Assembly: GCA_963969595.1 (NCBI GenBank)
Contig: OZ018408.1
Span: 7,685,823 to 7,749,822, forward strand
DNA from: Neckera pumila
Taxonomy: Eukaryota > Streptophyta > Bryopsida > Hypnales > Neckeraceae
Direction of reading: 5' to 3'
Length of the DNA: 64,000 bases
Part shown: piece after piece, positions 23,919 through 34,520 of the stretch
Layout: each line of letters starts with the position of its first letter
Numbering within the stretch: the first letter of the stretch is position 1
Translations under genes and position numbers: made by a program
Notes under the pieces: generated by a model
Told to the model about the DNA's origin: nothing
What the model saw: the letters and a program-made list of their open reading frames with translations, nothing else
Databases searched by the model: none

Positions 23919-25166
23919 TTGCAACTTTGCAAGGAAACCTTGTTGTTCCATCCCTCCTTCCATCCAAAGGAAGGACCATGAGGGTGTGTCAATCCTCCTT
24001 AGTTTCTTTTTCATTCTCACTACCCTTTTGTGCATTCTAAATCCAAATCCTACCCAACAAACAAAGTCCTTTAGTGCAATGTTTCATCCAAATTTTACCT
24101 TTTCTTCATCCCATGTATAATAGTTGAATGTTCCACAGACGAACTTCTCCTTTCCAACCAATTTGATAAATTGTGGTAAACAATAGTCTCTTTGCAGATA
24201 ACCAGAAATGTGCAAAGATTCAGTTCCCCCAGTGAGGGTTTCCTTCCACTTTCAAGGGCTAGTTTCGTTTTTTAGTTTTTTTTATTATTATATAGGGATG
24301 GGGATAATCCAGGTTTGGTTAAGTTTACCTGAAGTGGGGTCCAGGGACTCCAGTGTGCAGATCCCTCTTGGCCCTGTCATTGGTGTGCTGGTGTCTTTTT
24401 CTCCTTTTTCTTTTTCTTTTTCAGTTGTCAGTGGTCCTGATGACTCCTGACTGAGGCGGGGGAGGCCATGAATCCATGATCTGATGATTCCTTGCTCTTT
24501 TAATGCCTTCCACAGTTCCACTGGGGATGGTGCCTGCGACCTTCCTTCCTTTGGGCTTTGTACAGTACTGACCTAACTGGCAAGTCAACCTGTGAATCAC
24601 TTCATTACTGCAGTTGGTCGGTTCAGTGGAGTTGCTGCTGCTGCTGCTCCTCCTTCCCCGGTGGCAGACTGACGGACTGAGAGCCAGTTGCCATTGGGGA
24701 GCTGGAGGGGTCCAGGCCTAGACCTCCAGCCTCCAGATCTGTAAAATTAGAAAACAGGACTGGACCTTCCGGCGCCTCCGCCGGACTTTGCTTTGTGAAT
24801 TGTACGTGAGGGGGAGATTTCAGATTGTTTTGCACGCTCTGCCCATGGTCAAGCTGGACGGGCCTCCAGTTCCTGCTTCCAATGGCAACAGGCTCTCACT
24901 CACTCTCCCCCAGTCAACTCCGGCCTCTTTTTTATTAATAAGTTAGCTCCCTACACCACTGAAATGACCTAACAACCATCCAAAAAAAATCACACATTAT
25001 TCTTTAATCAAACCATTCAAACCTATCAATGGAAATTGTCCACGTTTCAAGAAAAAAAAAAAAAAAACATTCAAACCTCTCTTTGCAATGGAATTTCATT
25101 TCATTTTTGTCAAAAAAAACATCCGAACCTCTCCTTGTGTTAAAAAAAAACCCACCATTCAAACCT
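23919..25166. other. Intergenic DNA with a GC-rich patch
   Basis: AT-rich with a GC-richer stretch at about 24460-24930 that holds a (CTG)5 run. A minus-strand frame at 24623-24835 reads FTDLEAGGLGLDPSSSPMAT and ends in a Gln run. It is protein-like in composition but too short and unmatched to call a gene. The patch resembles the leader of the zinc-finger gene in texture. Confidence 0.35.
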
Positions 25167-25450
25167 CTCTAAAGGCCTCCCATGCTCAAGCAGTGGGCAA
25201 AAAAGAACTAAAAGACAAGAAGAATTCCACCGATCGTCTTGTTGGAGCGGGTGAACGTGAAAGTAGGATTTGGGGTTTCCTCGAAATTGGTGGACAACCC
25301 CATTGGTCGAGATTGGTCAATCTTGGGAGAATCAATATGTGTGGAATTCTTATTGGTTCCTTTTCTACCCAATTAGTCTTCAAGACAATTCAAGACAATG
25401 CAAGTGCTTGTTTGGACCTTGTACGCCCCCCCTTGAACTTTGTCCTAGCA
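25167..25450. repeat. Dispersed repeat, copy 2 (first copy at 15590-15870)
   Basis: Diverged copy of the stretch at 15590-15870, with the shared block CCCATTGGTCGAGATTGG. A foldback element begins right after it. Confidence 0.65.
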
Positions 25451-25465
25451 GGAATTCCTAAGAGC

Positions 25466-25604
25466 TAACGTACATGTGAAGTTGGGTGTGTGTAGGTGGA
25501 CCTCACCAATGATTGGTGGAATAGGAGTCTAGTTCTTCTAGAGTACTGATATCAATAATCATTGGTGAGGTTCACCGGGCCTTGATTCTACATGTAAACC
25601 AACT
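25466..25604. mobile_element. hAT-like foldback MITE
   Basis: A 139-bp palindromic element. Both arms carry TACATGT, a GG(A/T)GAACCTCACC-like block and CACCAATGATT. It is flanked by an exact 8-bp duplication, CTAAGAGC, at 25458-25465 and 25605-25612. Eight-bp duplications are characteristic of the hAT superfamily. The duplicated bases include the end of the next MITE, so it inserted into that MITE's left terminus. Confidence 0.7.
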
Positions 25605-25608
25605 CTAA

Positions 25609-25983
25609 GAGCATCTCCACTCTTTTATTGGGAAGCGCTTTGGCCCAATTTGTGGCAAACATGCCCTCCTAGATCTCCACTACCACAAACACATCCACGT
25701 GGGGGGTGGGGGGGGGAAAAGCCCTGCCTCTAGAAAATGAGCCTTTAACGCTCCATTCTAATGGGGCCTCTCATCTCTTCACCGAGCTTGGATTCTCCTT
25801 GTCTTGACTATATTTTGTAAGGTTTAAGGAAACATCTGACAATTACAACAACTTCCACCTATGAGAGTGCAAAGTTGTTGACGAAGATTTGAAGAGAATA
25901 TATGTTGTTCACTTGAGATTTTGCAAGCCCTCAAAAACAACCTTGGGTGATGAGCAAAATCAAATTTCATAGTGGAGATGCTA
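25609..25983. mobile_element. PIF/Harbinger-like MITE, copy 1
   Basis: Left end TAA then GAGCATCTCCACT. Right end AGTGGAGATGCT, its inverse. GAGCATCTCC ends next to TAA/TTA are widespread in plant Tourist-type MITEs. The right-hand target copy is no longer intact. 375 bp, with a G-run near 25702-25716. Confidence 0.65.
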
Positions 25984-27003
25984 GAATGGCAAGTTGGATC
26001 CAATGTTTTCACTATTGATGAAGCTTTGCCAAATTTGCCAGATCCCCCCAAGTATTCTTCAAGGGGCACTAATATTATTAGTTCAATATTAGTCTGGATC
26101 TCTTAACTCCTAAATCTTTGGGATGTATTGAGTTGAATACTTATTCTTAGAGTAATGCACAAAATTTTATTATTTATTATTTAATGAATTAGATCAAATT
26201 AAAATTGTTAAATATATTAAATTAATTAATCTAAATTTGTTAATAGATTTAGTTATATATGGCATGAAGACATTTTTAAAATTATTTGTTCAACTGTATC
26301 CTCCTAAAGTTTTAGAGTGAAGCCCCACACTGATAGCATAATTACAGTGCCTATATTTTAAAATTAGTATTTTCAAGCTCCTTTTCAAAAGAGGTTTTTG
26401 GCATTCAATATTTCCCATTAAAAAAACGAATGTACCATAACTTATGCATATTAGTCAAAACTTTGGAAAAAGGATTGCAAATATATGAAAAAAGAATCAA
26501 CTCGAAAGGACTTCATTTTCATTTTTAAGAAAAAATTTAAATTGAAGATAATATATAAAAAGAGGGAAAACTCAATAGCTAATTATTGTGACATGAAATT
26601 GAAAATTATAAATTTCAACGGTGAGATTGTTCTAGTAAGTCTTACAAATTCTATATATTTGATTTTGCATGAAAATTTTAAAACTTGAGCTAAAAAATTG
26701 CTTTGTATTTTTTTCTATCCTTGTTGTCCTTAAAAATACAATTCTTTGTAATTTTTGTTCCATGGCATCCATTTGTATTAATAGTAAGTGGTTGCAAAAT
26801 CAAAATTATACCAAAATCTCATTAAAAATCTACGAGAGCACTTCATTGTTGAATGCTAACCTAAAACCATTCAAAATCTCTTGCTCTACATTGAATAGTG
26901 AAATTAGATTTCTTTAAGAATTAGGTTGCCCTATCCCCCAAAAATTACTTTACAAGCCATCAAATTCAAAAAATACTTCTACAAATATTTCCATTAATTT
27001 ACA
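25984..27003. other. AT-rich intergenic DNA
   Basis: No gene or element recognised. Short open frames (for example 26485-26688) are Lys/Asn/Phe-rich chance frames of AT-rich DNA. Confidence 0.5.
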
Positions 27004-27313
27004 CATTAGAAGAGATTTGAGGCCTTCAAGAGCCCGCGATTTATCCCGCTGTATTCCCATGTAAGAAAGTTGCTGGCTGATGTGGTCGAGAGAGTGCCAT
27101 GTCATTTTCAAAAAACTAAAAATAAATAAAAATAAAATTTGGGGGCCTAAAATGATACTTGGGAGAGATTTTTATTTTTATTTTTTTGAAATTTTTTTTG
27201 AATTTTTTTTTCTGACAACCCGTGAGCAACTTGTACCGACTGTTCATAGACTTGGCCAGATTGGGAAATGGGCCTGAAAACGGCCCTCCAATGCCCTCCA
27301 ATCTCTTATAATG
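27004..27313. mobile_element. MITE, CATTAG family, copy 4
   Basis: Left end CATTAGAAGAGATTTGAGGCC. Right end read backwards is CATTATAAGAGATTGGAGG. 310 bp. The inner part matches copy 1 (GGTCGAGAGAGTGCCATGTC, a region of T-runs, then GCCTGAAAACGGCCCTCC). Confidence 0.75.
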
Positions 27314-27932
27314 TGGAGGTTCACGAGTCCCAATTATAACAATTTGTAATTCAAAAGTAGTGCATCCTTGTCTTGTACACGGACAATAATATTTGTATAG
27401 TGTCAAATGTTGAGAAATTAGTGAAAGGCAATCTAATTTTACTACTTGGTGTAGAGTGCTTCAACTATAATATATCTTGGATATCTTGAGATTGACTATC
27501 TTTGATGAATGTAGTCAATAAGTTTTATTGGGTCTACAATTGATTTTATTGCAATCATCTTTATAGCTCTTAGGAACAAACGTCCAATTGATAAGTTGTT
27601 TGAACATTTTAAACTTATTTACACCTAGATTTTTCACTAATTACATTTGAATTTAGCCATTATTAGTATAAAATACATATTATTTTTATTGGATCTTATT
27701 GGCAACCAAAAGAGGATTCCAAGGCGCTTTAGGATACATTATTTGACCACCATATGGATAAGGTATGAATTCTAAAATTTTATATCTTGGTGTCCACAAA
27801 AGCCAACACTAAACTCTTATAGACTCTCATGTTTTCATAGGGTGTGCATCTTGTGTAATCAATTAAAAATCTACATTTTCAAGATGCTTTTTCATCCAAA
27901 CATAGGTGTGTTGCATTTTAATTAGGAAATGT
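27314..27932. other. AT-rich intergenic DNA
   Basis: No gene or clear element seen. Confidence 0.5.
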
Positions 27933-28580
27933 TTAACCCCTAAATGCCCCTAGAGGCCTGTTTTGAGCCTTTAGAAATTTGCTCTAATTTGAACAAAAAG
28001 CCAACATTTTAATAAGTTGTGCCAATTTCTTTTGAATTGTAATTGTACAAATTCAAACTAGACATGTTAGAGATCACATAGGAAAAGAAAACATAACAAT
28101 ATCACTTATGAATCAAAAACATTATAATGTTTGACCTTGAGGGTGCTAAAACTATGAAAATCTTTCATTTATCTTTTTGCATATTACATCTAAATAATTT
28201 GTCACAAAAAAAATATCACGTTAAAGGGCCTAACATGCATAACCTCAATCAATTTATGGCTTCTCAAAATCTATTCTACAGTTTTTTTAAATGAATTTCT
28301 AATGTGACTTTTCCTCTAAGATCTAGTGTATTTGATGCTCATTTTCAAGAGCCCATAGCACTTCGGAAAGCCAAGATTGCAGTGGGTACCCTTGCACAAA
28401 ATCTTGAATAGAAAAATTGTAATCAATCATTTTTAAAACTAGATTTTTGATGCTAAAACTAGACTTCAAAAAGAATTTTATAAAAATATGAATTATTAAA
28501 AGTAGCAATTTGGACAGGTTTATTTAACTTCAAAGTATTGTTCATACCAAAATTTGGTGCCTCAGGAATGTAGGAGTTAA
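27933..28580 (+). mobile_element. TTAA element E7 (class C)
   Basis: TTAA (27933-27936), CCCCTAAATGCCCCTAGAGG, then CCTGTTTTGAGCC. Right end GAATGTAGGAG and TTAA (28577-28580). 648 bp. It aligns along its length with E12, for example CAAATTCAAACTAGACATGT and GATTTTTGATGCTAAAA. Non-coding. Confidence 0.8.
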
Positions 28581-29727
28581 TTGCAAGTGTAAGATGGGTA
28601 CGCGCATACTGAAGAAACAATTTTAGAACATGAATCTACCAAAAACAACTTTGACCCTTTATAACTTTTGCATACAGTATCCAAATATCGCATTCCTTGA
28701 TGCGTTGGAATCTTCTTTCACTTGCCTTTAGAAAGAAAATACGGAAATTTGATCGGCCTAATAATTTGATAATTAGGCACATCAGCCCAAAGTGGCAATT
28801 TTTTGCGGGTACCCACCTTATATACGGCTTAATCCCAAGGCTTTGCAAGTACTACTAATTAACTTGATTTGCTTATCATTCACGTGTAACTTACCATCAT
28901 CTGGGTCATCATGCCACACCCCTTTCATCAAGAAAATTCAGCACTGCTCAAGGTCATTTCAGCACCCAAACACACGCCCACATGACCTTTCCAATCCGTC
29001 ACTTCTGTTTGATTCATACTAAGTTATGGAAAGGACGGGCCTATGAGTCCCACTGATGTTATGATACTTCAATAATTTTTCTTTTTTCCCATCAAATTTC
29101 TACACATAAACTGATACAATTGTCACCTTGATACCTATCCTAGAGTTTCATAGGTAGTGTAGTTTTTTTGGGGGATTCTTATTGCATTTGCTATTATTGG
29201 CTTGAATTTTCTTGCTCAAAACTTCATAATTTTCTTTTTTTTAAATTCTATAATTGATTTCAAAGGTTTGGCTTCATGTGCACAAAAGAATGTAAGATTC
29301 AAAAGTGTGCTTGTCTGTGATAGCTGGAATGTAGAAAAAAAAAATTGGGGTTCAGCCCGAGCCATAGGATCTTGCATTCAAGAACTTAAGGTAGTCTGGA
29401 TTGCCTTTTTGGGAAGCTAAACTCTTTGAAACAGTTTTCAGTAAATTTTTGTAGGAAGAAAACTGGAATTGGCATCTAATCCAAGTCATTTCATATTTTT
29501 TTGGACCTTTGTGGAATCAGTTACAAACTTTTGAAGTTGAAACGCAACGGTCACTAAAACCAACCACCTCGTAAAATGTACACTACTAGTACATTGAAGA
29601 AAGCAAAATGTACCTTTGTGTCATGATTGCTTTTAGAGCACGTTCGATTTTTGAGCAGATGACCCTAAATAATCTGTAAATGTTGGAGCTAGTAACACAA
29701 TGGAAATCAATCAAACTTCATTTTATA
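28581..29727. other. Intergenic DNA with two dispersed repeats
   Basis: Positions 28595-28830 are related to 34740-35010, and inverted to 42842-43030. They share an ACTTTTGCATACAGTAT-like block, TAGGCAC and GGGTACCCACCTTA. Positions 29440-29640 are related to 42045-42245, sharing TGGAATTGGCATCT and AAATGTACACTA. Neither has visible element ends or a coding frame. Confidence 0.55.
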
Positions 29728-29958
29728 CTAGTGTAGCCTTGTGCTGTTGGCCCATGTTTGTCATAAATAACTAAAAAATTCATAACTGTCATACCATACG
29801 TCCAAAGGCCACGAAACAAAGTCCATGCATTGTTCCTCACAAAGAGCTTTCTAAAAGGTTCATGAATGCGACCAGAGGACGCATGGTTTTGGAGATCTTG
29901 ATGTATCCAACAAAATAAAACAAATAAATAAAACAAACAACCTAATTTAATGTATGGA
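29728..29958 (-). mobile_element. Helitron-like element, copy 3 (short)
   Basis: On the minus strand it starts TCCATACATTAAATTAGG after an A. It ends GGGCCAACAGCACAAGGC and TACACTAG before a T. Only 231 bp: it keeps the 5' end, one ATGCGACC module and the 3' hairpin end. Confidence 0.8.
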
Positions 29959-30697
29959 TAGATATTCAATTTGACTACTTAACCGATGAAATTAAAAAAG
30001 CCTACTAAATATTTTGATTATCATCCAGAATCATGATACAAAGGTGATTATCCAGTTTACCTCACAAACAACTAATTTCACAACAAATACACACCAACAA
30101 CCACAAGACATTAAAGTGGTCTTTGCACAATTAAGGGTGAATGTCAAAATTTACCTCTATTTTGTGGTTGCTTAGTGTCATGTGTTCTTCACCTCTTCTA
30201 TTGAGTTTTGCAGCTCTCTTTGCTAATTTCAAGCCTTTGATTCAAAACTTCCAAATTTTATCATAGGTGGCAAATGAAAAATTCCAATGTTAATCCAGAG
30301 GTGAAAATATAGACATTCACCACTTTAACGTTCTATCCAATCATGGTCGGGGTGAATTGACCCCTTGCTTGTCCCCCCCCCCCCCCCCCCCCAAGTCATT
30401 TTAGAGGTGCAATGTTACTAAAAAGACCCCCTATTTTGTGCTTGATTAATTTACCTTGTACACCTCTCACAACTAATTTGAGGCCTTTGATTGCAAATCT
30501 GAATTCAAAATTTGCAAGTTTTATTATGCATGGCAAATAAAAAATTTTGAACGTTTTCCCTTAAAGATGAGTGAGGGGTTAGTTCACCCTGGCCCAGTCA
30601 CCGTGACCACTGTGAGTGAACTACCTTACTAATTAGCTTATCATCCACCTGGACCCAATGTTGGAAAACTTCAGGACCAACGTTGCATACCCATAAC
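29959..30697. other. Intergenic DNA with a long C-run
   Basis: Contains an uninterrupted run of about 19 C near 30374-30392. It also holds related copies (30120-30310, 30425-30590) of a stretch also seen at 35080-35240 and 42300-42500, which share TTTTGTGGTTG and TTCAAAATTT-type blocks. No gene. Confidence 0.5.
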
Positions 30698-30700
30698 TTA

Positions 30701-31053
30701 GAGCATCGCCATTGTGGGACGGCCAAATCCCCATGGTAGGCTGGCTGTGCATGGCACAATGAGGGAAGAGGGTCCGGTGAGGTGATGACCCCCCATTGCG
30801 GGCTGGTCAGTTGGGCCCTGCCAATTGAAGCCCACCTATCAAAGCGCAGCATCTCATAAAAACAAGGATTAAATAGTCAAATCGATCAACTCTAGGCTCT
30901 TTCCCGTCTACACCAGGCTGTGGTATCCCGGGCAAAATTGGGCGTGCCCGGTGCTTTGAAATCTACGCCCAGTACCACAGCGGGGTCTAATTTGGTTCCG
31001 GCCACGGCCAAACCCACCCCGGCTAGGTGTGTCGAGTAGGAGTGGGGATGCTC
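30701..31053. mobile_element. PIF/Harbinger-like MITE, copy 2
   Basis: Flanked by TTA on both sides (30698-30700, 31054-31056). Inverted ends are GAGCATCGCCATTGT and, from the right, GAGCATCCCCACTCC. The interior is GC-rich for the region and has no transposase. TTA duplications fit the PIF/Harbinger superfamily. Confidence 0.8.
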
Positions 31054-31397
31054 TTACCTTATATTTTCAAACACTTTCTTACCGTAGTCATCGTTCATCA
31101 TATGGACGGGGTTTCTGAAGACAAGACTATGCCAAACAGAAAGATAGGTTTGTCATGTTGGCATTGTTGAGTTTAAAAATAAAAATCCATATAAACACAA
31201 ATGTGAGAATAGACAAATGTGAGAATTGGGGAGAGCAATATATTTTTTAATTTTAAATGTGAGAATTGGGAGAGCAATATATTTTTAAATTTTTTTGGGA
31301 AAAAGTAATAATAAGTTTCAATATTTTCACGAAAGTGGAAAAGAATTGACGAGGTGATCAATGTCCTTGGTCAATGTCGATTCTAGATTAAAGCATA
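31054..31397. other. Intergenic spacer
   Basis: Contains a tandem pair of about 45 bp (AATGTGAGAATTGGG, then GAGAGCAATATATTTTT) near 31199-31290. No gene. Confidence 0.5.
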
Positions 31398-31768
31398 CTA
31401 GTGTGACCCTGTGCCGTTGGCCCAATTTTCATCTACTCCCGGTTCCACTCCTGGTTCTACTTCCGATTCTACTCCCAGTTCTACTCCCGGTTCCACTCCC
31501 AGTACCAAGAACGCCACCAAAATCAAAGTAAAAGTAATTTTCTAATTTTTTAATCAATAAATACTTTGAAATTCAGTAACTTTTGCACCACCGCTCCAAA
31601 CGCCACGAAACCAAGCCGGTGCACCCCTCCTCGGCAAGAGCTTTCCGACGGTACCAAGCACGCGGCCGGGGGACGCACGGTCAGGAAGTTGTCCATGCTA
31701 CAAACAAAACAAAACAAAACAAACAAACAACCTCATTTAAGGTATTGAAGCCTCATTTAAGGTATTGA
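31398..31768 (-). mobile_element. Helitron-like element, copy 4
   Basis: On the minus strand it starts TCAATACCTTAAATGAGG after an A. It ends TTGGGCCAACGGCACAGGG and TCACACTAG before a T. 371 bp. The 5' end is duplicated in tandem (18-20 bp, 31731-31768). The 3' side contains a short array of GGTTCTACTYCC-type units (31440-31500). Confidence 0.8.
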
Positions 31769-31859
31769 TTGTAAGATCACATACTTTCTTCCCATAGGAA
31801 TCCAAAGCCACCGGGGCCTTATGGATGAAAAAAATGCATCTTTTTCTTGCTAGGGATGT

Positions 31860-33115
31860 ATTTGCATTCATCCGCCCGCCCGCCCGCCTTCATTGGCCTC
31901 CCCCCTTTCTTCTGGCTCCCCCTCAGCAGCAGCAGGATTGAACTCCAGGACTGATCCCAAGTGAGTCCTCCGTCCCCAACTGAAAGTTAAGCTTTGAGTT
32001 GGTTCCCCGCGTCCAATAGGTGGCGACTCCGAAACCAAGATAAGATTCCCAACTGCCAGACGGACCTCCAAGCGGCAGTCCTCCGAGAACGAACTAGTAA
32101 GTAAGTTAGTAACTTCCTCCGTAACTTGCTGACACTGGAGTCAGTGTGCAGAGCCCTTCGTGCATCCACTGAAGCTCAGCTTCAGTTCAGTTGAGCTGAC
32201 TGAAGTGAATGATCTGCATTGCTCTGCAGCTCTGCTCCCCAAAAGAAACCAAGGTCGAAGAAGCCAAAGCCAAAGAGCAAAAGGACACGAAAAGAGCCCC
32301 CATTTTCCATTATTCATCCCCCAATGACCCTGGACTCCGTCCCCTCGTGAAGTGAGCCTCCAAGCCGAGCGCACAGTGCCATGTCCGTCCGTCTTTCCGT
32401 CCCGCCATTTTATTTATAGCCCTTTTCCTCAAGGCTCTCAAGGCTCTCAAGGCTCTCAAGGCTCGGGTCTCGGGAGACTTTTTTGTTTTTAGACGTTTTT
32501 TAACTTATTATTTAACTTATGAGAATGGACTGAAGTCCTGACTGAGTGCCTGACTGTCTGGCTGGGGGGGCCCCTTGTGAGGAAGAAATGAGTAAACAAG
32601 TGTGCCTCCTGCCCGGAGACCTGAGTTGCGCACTTGGCATGTGGCCACGTCGATTCGCCCCCATTTGGGACTCCCTCCCACCCTGGCCAAGTGCATTATT
32701 CCATTACTTTTTATATTGAACCACCCCACCCCTGGCCTAGGGCCGAGTCTTGGAGATGATGCAGGCCAGGGGCTGGGAAACGCCGCGGCGATAAGTTAAG
32801 CGGGGCCCAAGGCCGAAGCGGCAGACTGGACTTCCTGGAGTGTGTGTGGTGTGGCAAGCACACTCTCGGAGCAGCTCCACCAGTGGGACAACACTTCAGC
32901 TCATGCAAAAGAGGAGAGGAGGCAGAGGAGGCAGACGAGGCACTTGGCACTTGGGAGGGAAGGTTTTACTCCAGCCGTGGACCTCACTGAAATGGGAACC
33001 TGCAACCAATCGCAAGTCGCCCAGTGGGCAAAAGGAAATACACCGTCATAGTAGGCCAGCATCTTAGTAGGCCAGCAAAGGAAAAACTCTGAGGTGAAAA
33101 CACCCCAAACTAAAA
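31860..33115. other. GC-rich island, possible relic promoter/leader
   Basis: A 1.25-kb stretch much richer in G and C than its surroundings. It includes a (CCCG)n-like run at 31870-31890, a tandem AAGGCTCTC array at 32431-32464 and purine-rich tracts near 32905-32945. Several frames are open on both strands without recognisable domains. Its texture resembles the leader of the zinc-finger gene at 56.3-58.7 kb. It may mark an unrecognised or non-coding transcription unit. Confidence 0.35.
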
Positions 33116-33138
33116 CAAGCAATTCAATATACAGTATT

Positions 33139-33421
33139 CATTACAAAAGTTTTCAGGACTCAAGAAGGCCGTTAGTTCTGTACCCCCCCTTCACAATTTT
33201 GGTGCAATTAAAGAATTTTTTTTATATTAAAAATTTGATCTAATGTGGCACTACTTGTGCCACGTCAGCTCCATGTCAGCATATCTAAATATTTTAATAT
33301 TTTTTTATTTTTTGAAATTTTTTTTTGAAATTTTTATTTTTTATTTTTCTGTACTTGCACTGCCGGGGTGTCAAAAATCAGAAACTGGCGGCCTTTTGCA
33401 GGCCTCAGAATTTTCCTAATG
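33139..33421. mobile_element. MITE, CATTAG family, copy 5
   Basis: Left end CATTACAAAAGTTTTCAGG. Right end, read backwards, CATTAGGAAAATTCTGAGG. 283 bp. It shares the TGGCACTACTTGTGCCACG palindrome with copy 2. Confidence 0.75.
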
Positions 33422-33587
33422 GTAGTTGGAGAGAGTTATCTTTTTCAAGGAAAATGCATTTGCAGTAGTAGCAATTGAAAAATCAAGAATTTTTCAAAAG
33501 AAATTAGAAATTGGGGGAGGGGGGGAAGGGGGGAGGTGCAGACATGTAATTATTATAAATTTTGAAAGTAGAAACACCCTAGGCCAC

Positions 33588-34520
33588 TTAACCCCTAAAG
33601 GACCGGTTGTCCCCTCGGAGGACAATTTGGGTCCGGACAGGTTCCTATGATCTCAATTTTTAGTAATATTTTTTGGAATTTTTTAAGGTTGTGTATTTTT
33701 GCAAGATCTTTGCAAATATATAATTTTTATTTTAATTGATGCCCGGGAGCAAAAATTATGGCACAATAAGTAAAATTGGAATTTTGCGGGCAGCACAAAA
33801 AAAATCACAAAAAGTCAAAATAATTCTTTTTCAAATTTTTGACTCAAAGATTATATTTTTGTCTACATGTGAAGCTTTGTTTCATTCAATTTGGACTAAT
33901 AATGAGAAAGTTATGGACAATCTTAGTTTTTCGAACAATCTAAGCATCTTCTTGAAAAAATAAGCTGTAGAATTCATTTTTGAATGCAATTTTGAGAATT
34001 TTGAGAATTTTTTTGTTAGACAGGGTTAGATTTTCTTGCTAGAACAATCTCACCATTGGGATTATTGTGATTCAATTCCATCTAAAAGCTATTAACAATT
34101 TAGTTTTTTCTTCAATCTTGTACCCACCTCTACTTAACAATTTTTTAATGAGTGAAAATTAAGTGCTTTTTTTCCTAAATTTTTTTGGTAGATTCTCAAC
34201 TCAACTACTTAACATAAATAAGTAGAAAATCAAAGTCAATAGTGCAAAAAATTTGAACTAAAAAGATTCAAAGCCAAAAAATCTAGTCAAGCAAGGTGGA
34301 AAAAAACTTGCTTTCTTCACTTTAAATGCATATATCTTGCAATCTACGTGATCAAAGTTTCTGAAATTTCTCCCACATATTCATATACTAGTCAAGTATA
34401 AGATCTTAGAGTTGGATATGCAAAAAAAAACAATTTTTAAAACTCTTTTCTCTTTGCAATAGAAATGACAGTTTTGAATGTTTTTTGGTAGGAAAATCAC
34501 CTCGGTCCTTTAGGGGTTAA
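33588..34520 (+). mobile_element. TTAA element E8 (class A, full length)
   Basis: TTAA at both ends (33588-33591, 34517-34520), with inverted CCCCTAAAGGACCG matching over 14 bp. 933 bp. It shows the complete class A order: TTGTCC hairpin, GGACAGGTTCCTATGA, GATGCCCGGGAGCAAAAATT, ATATTTTTGTCTACATGTG, then the right third shared with class B (ATCTTGCAATCTACGTG, GAAATGACAGTTTTGAATG). No ORF for a transposase. Confidence 0.87.
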
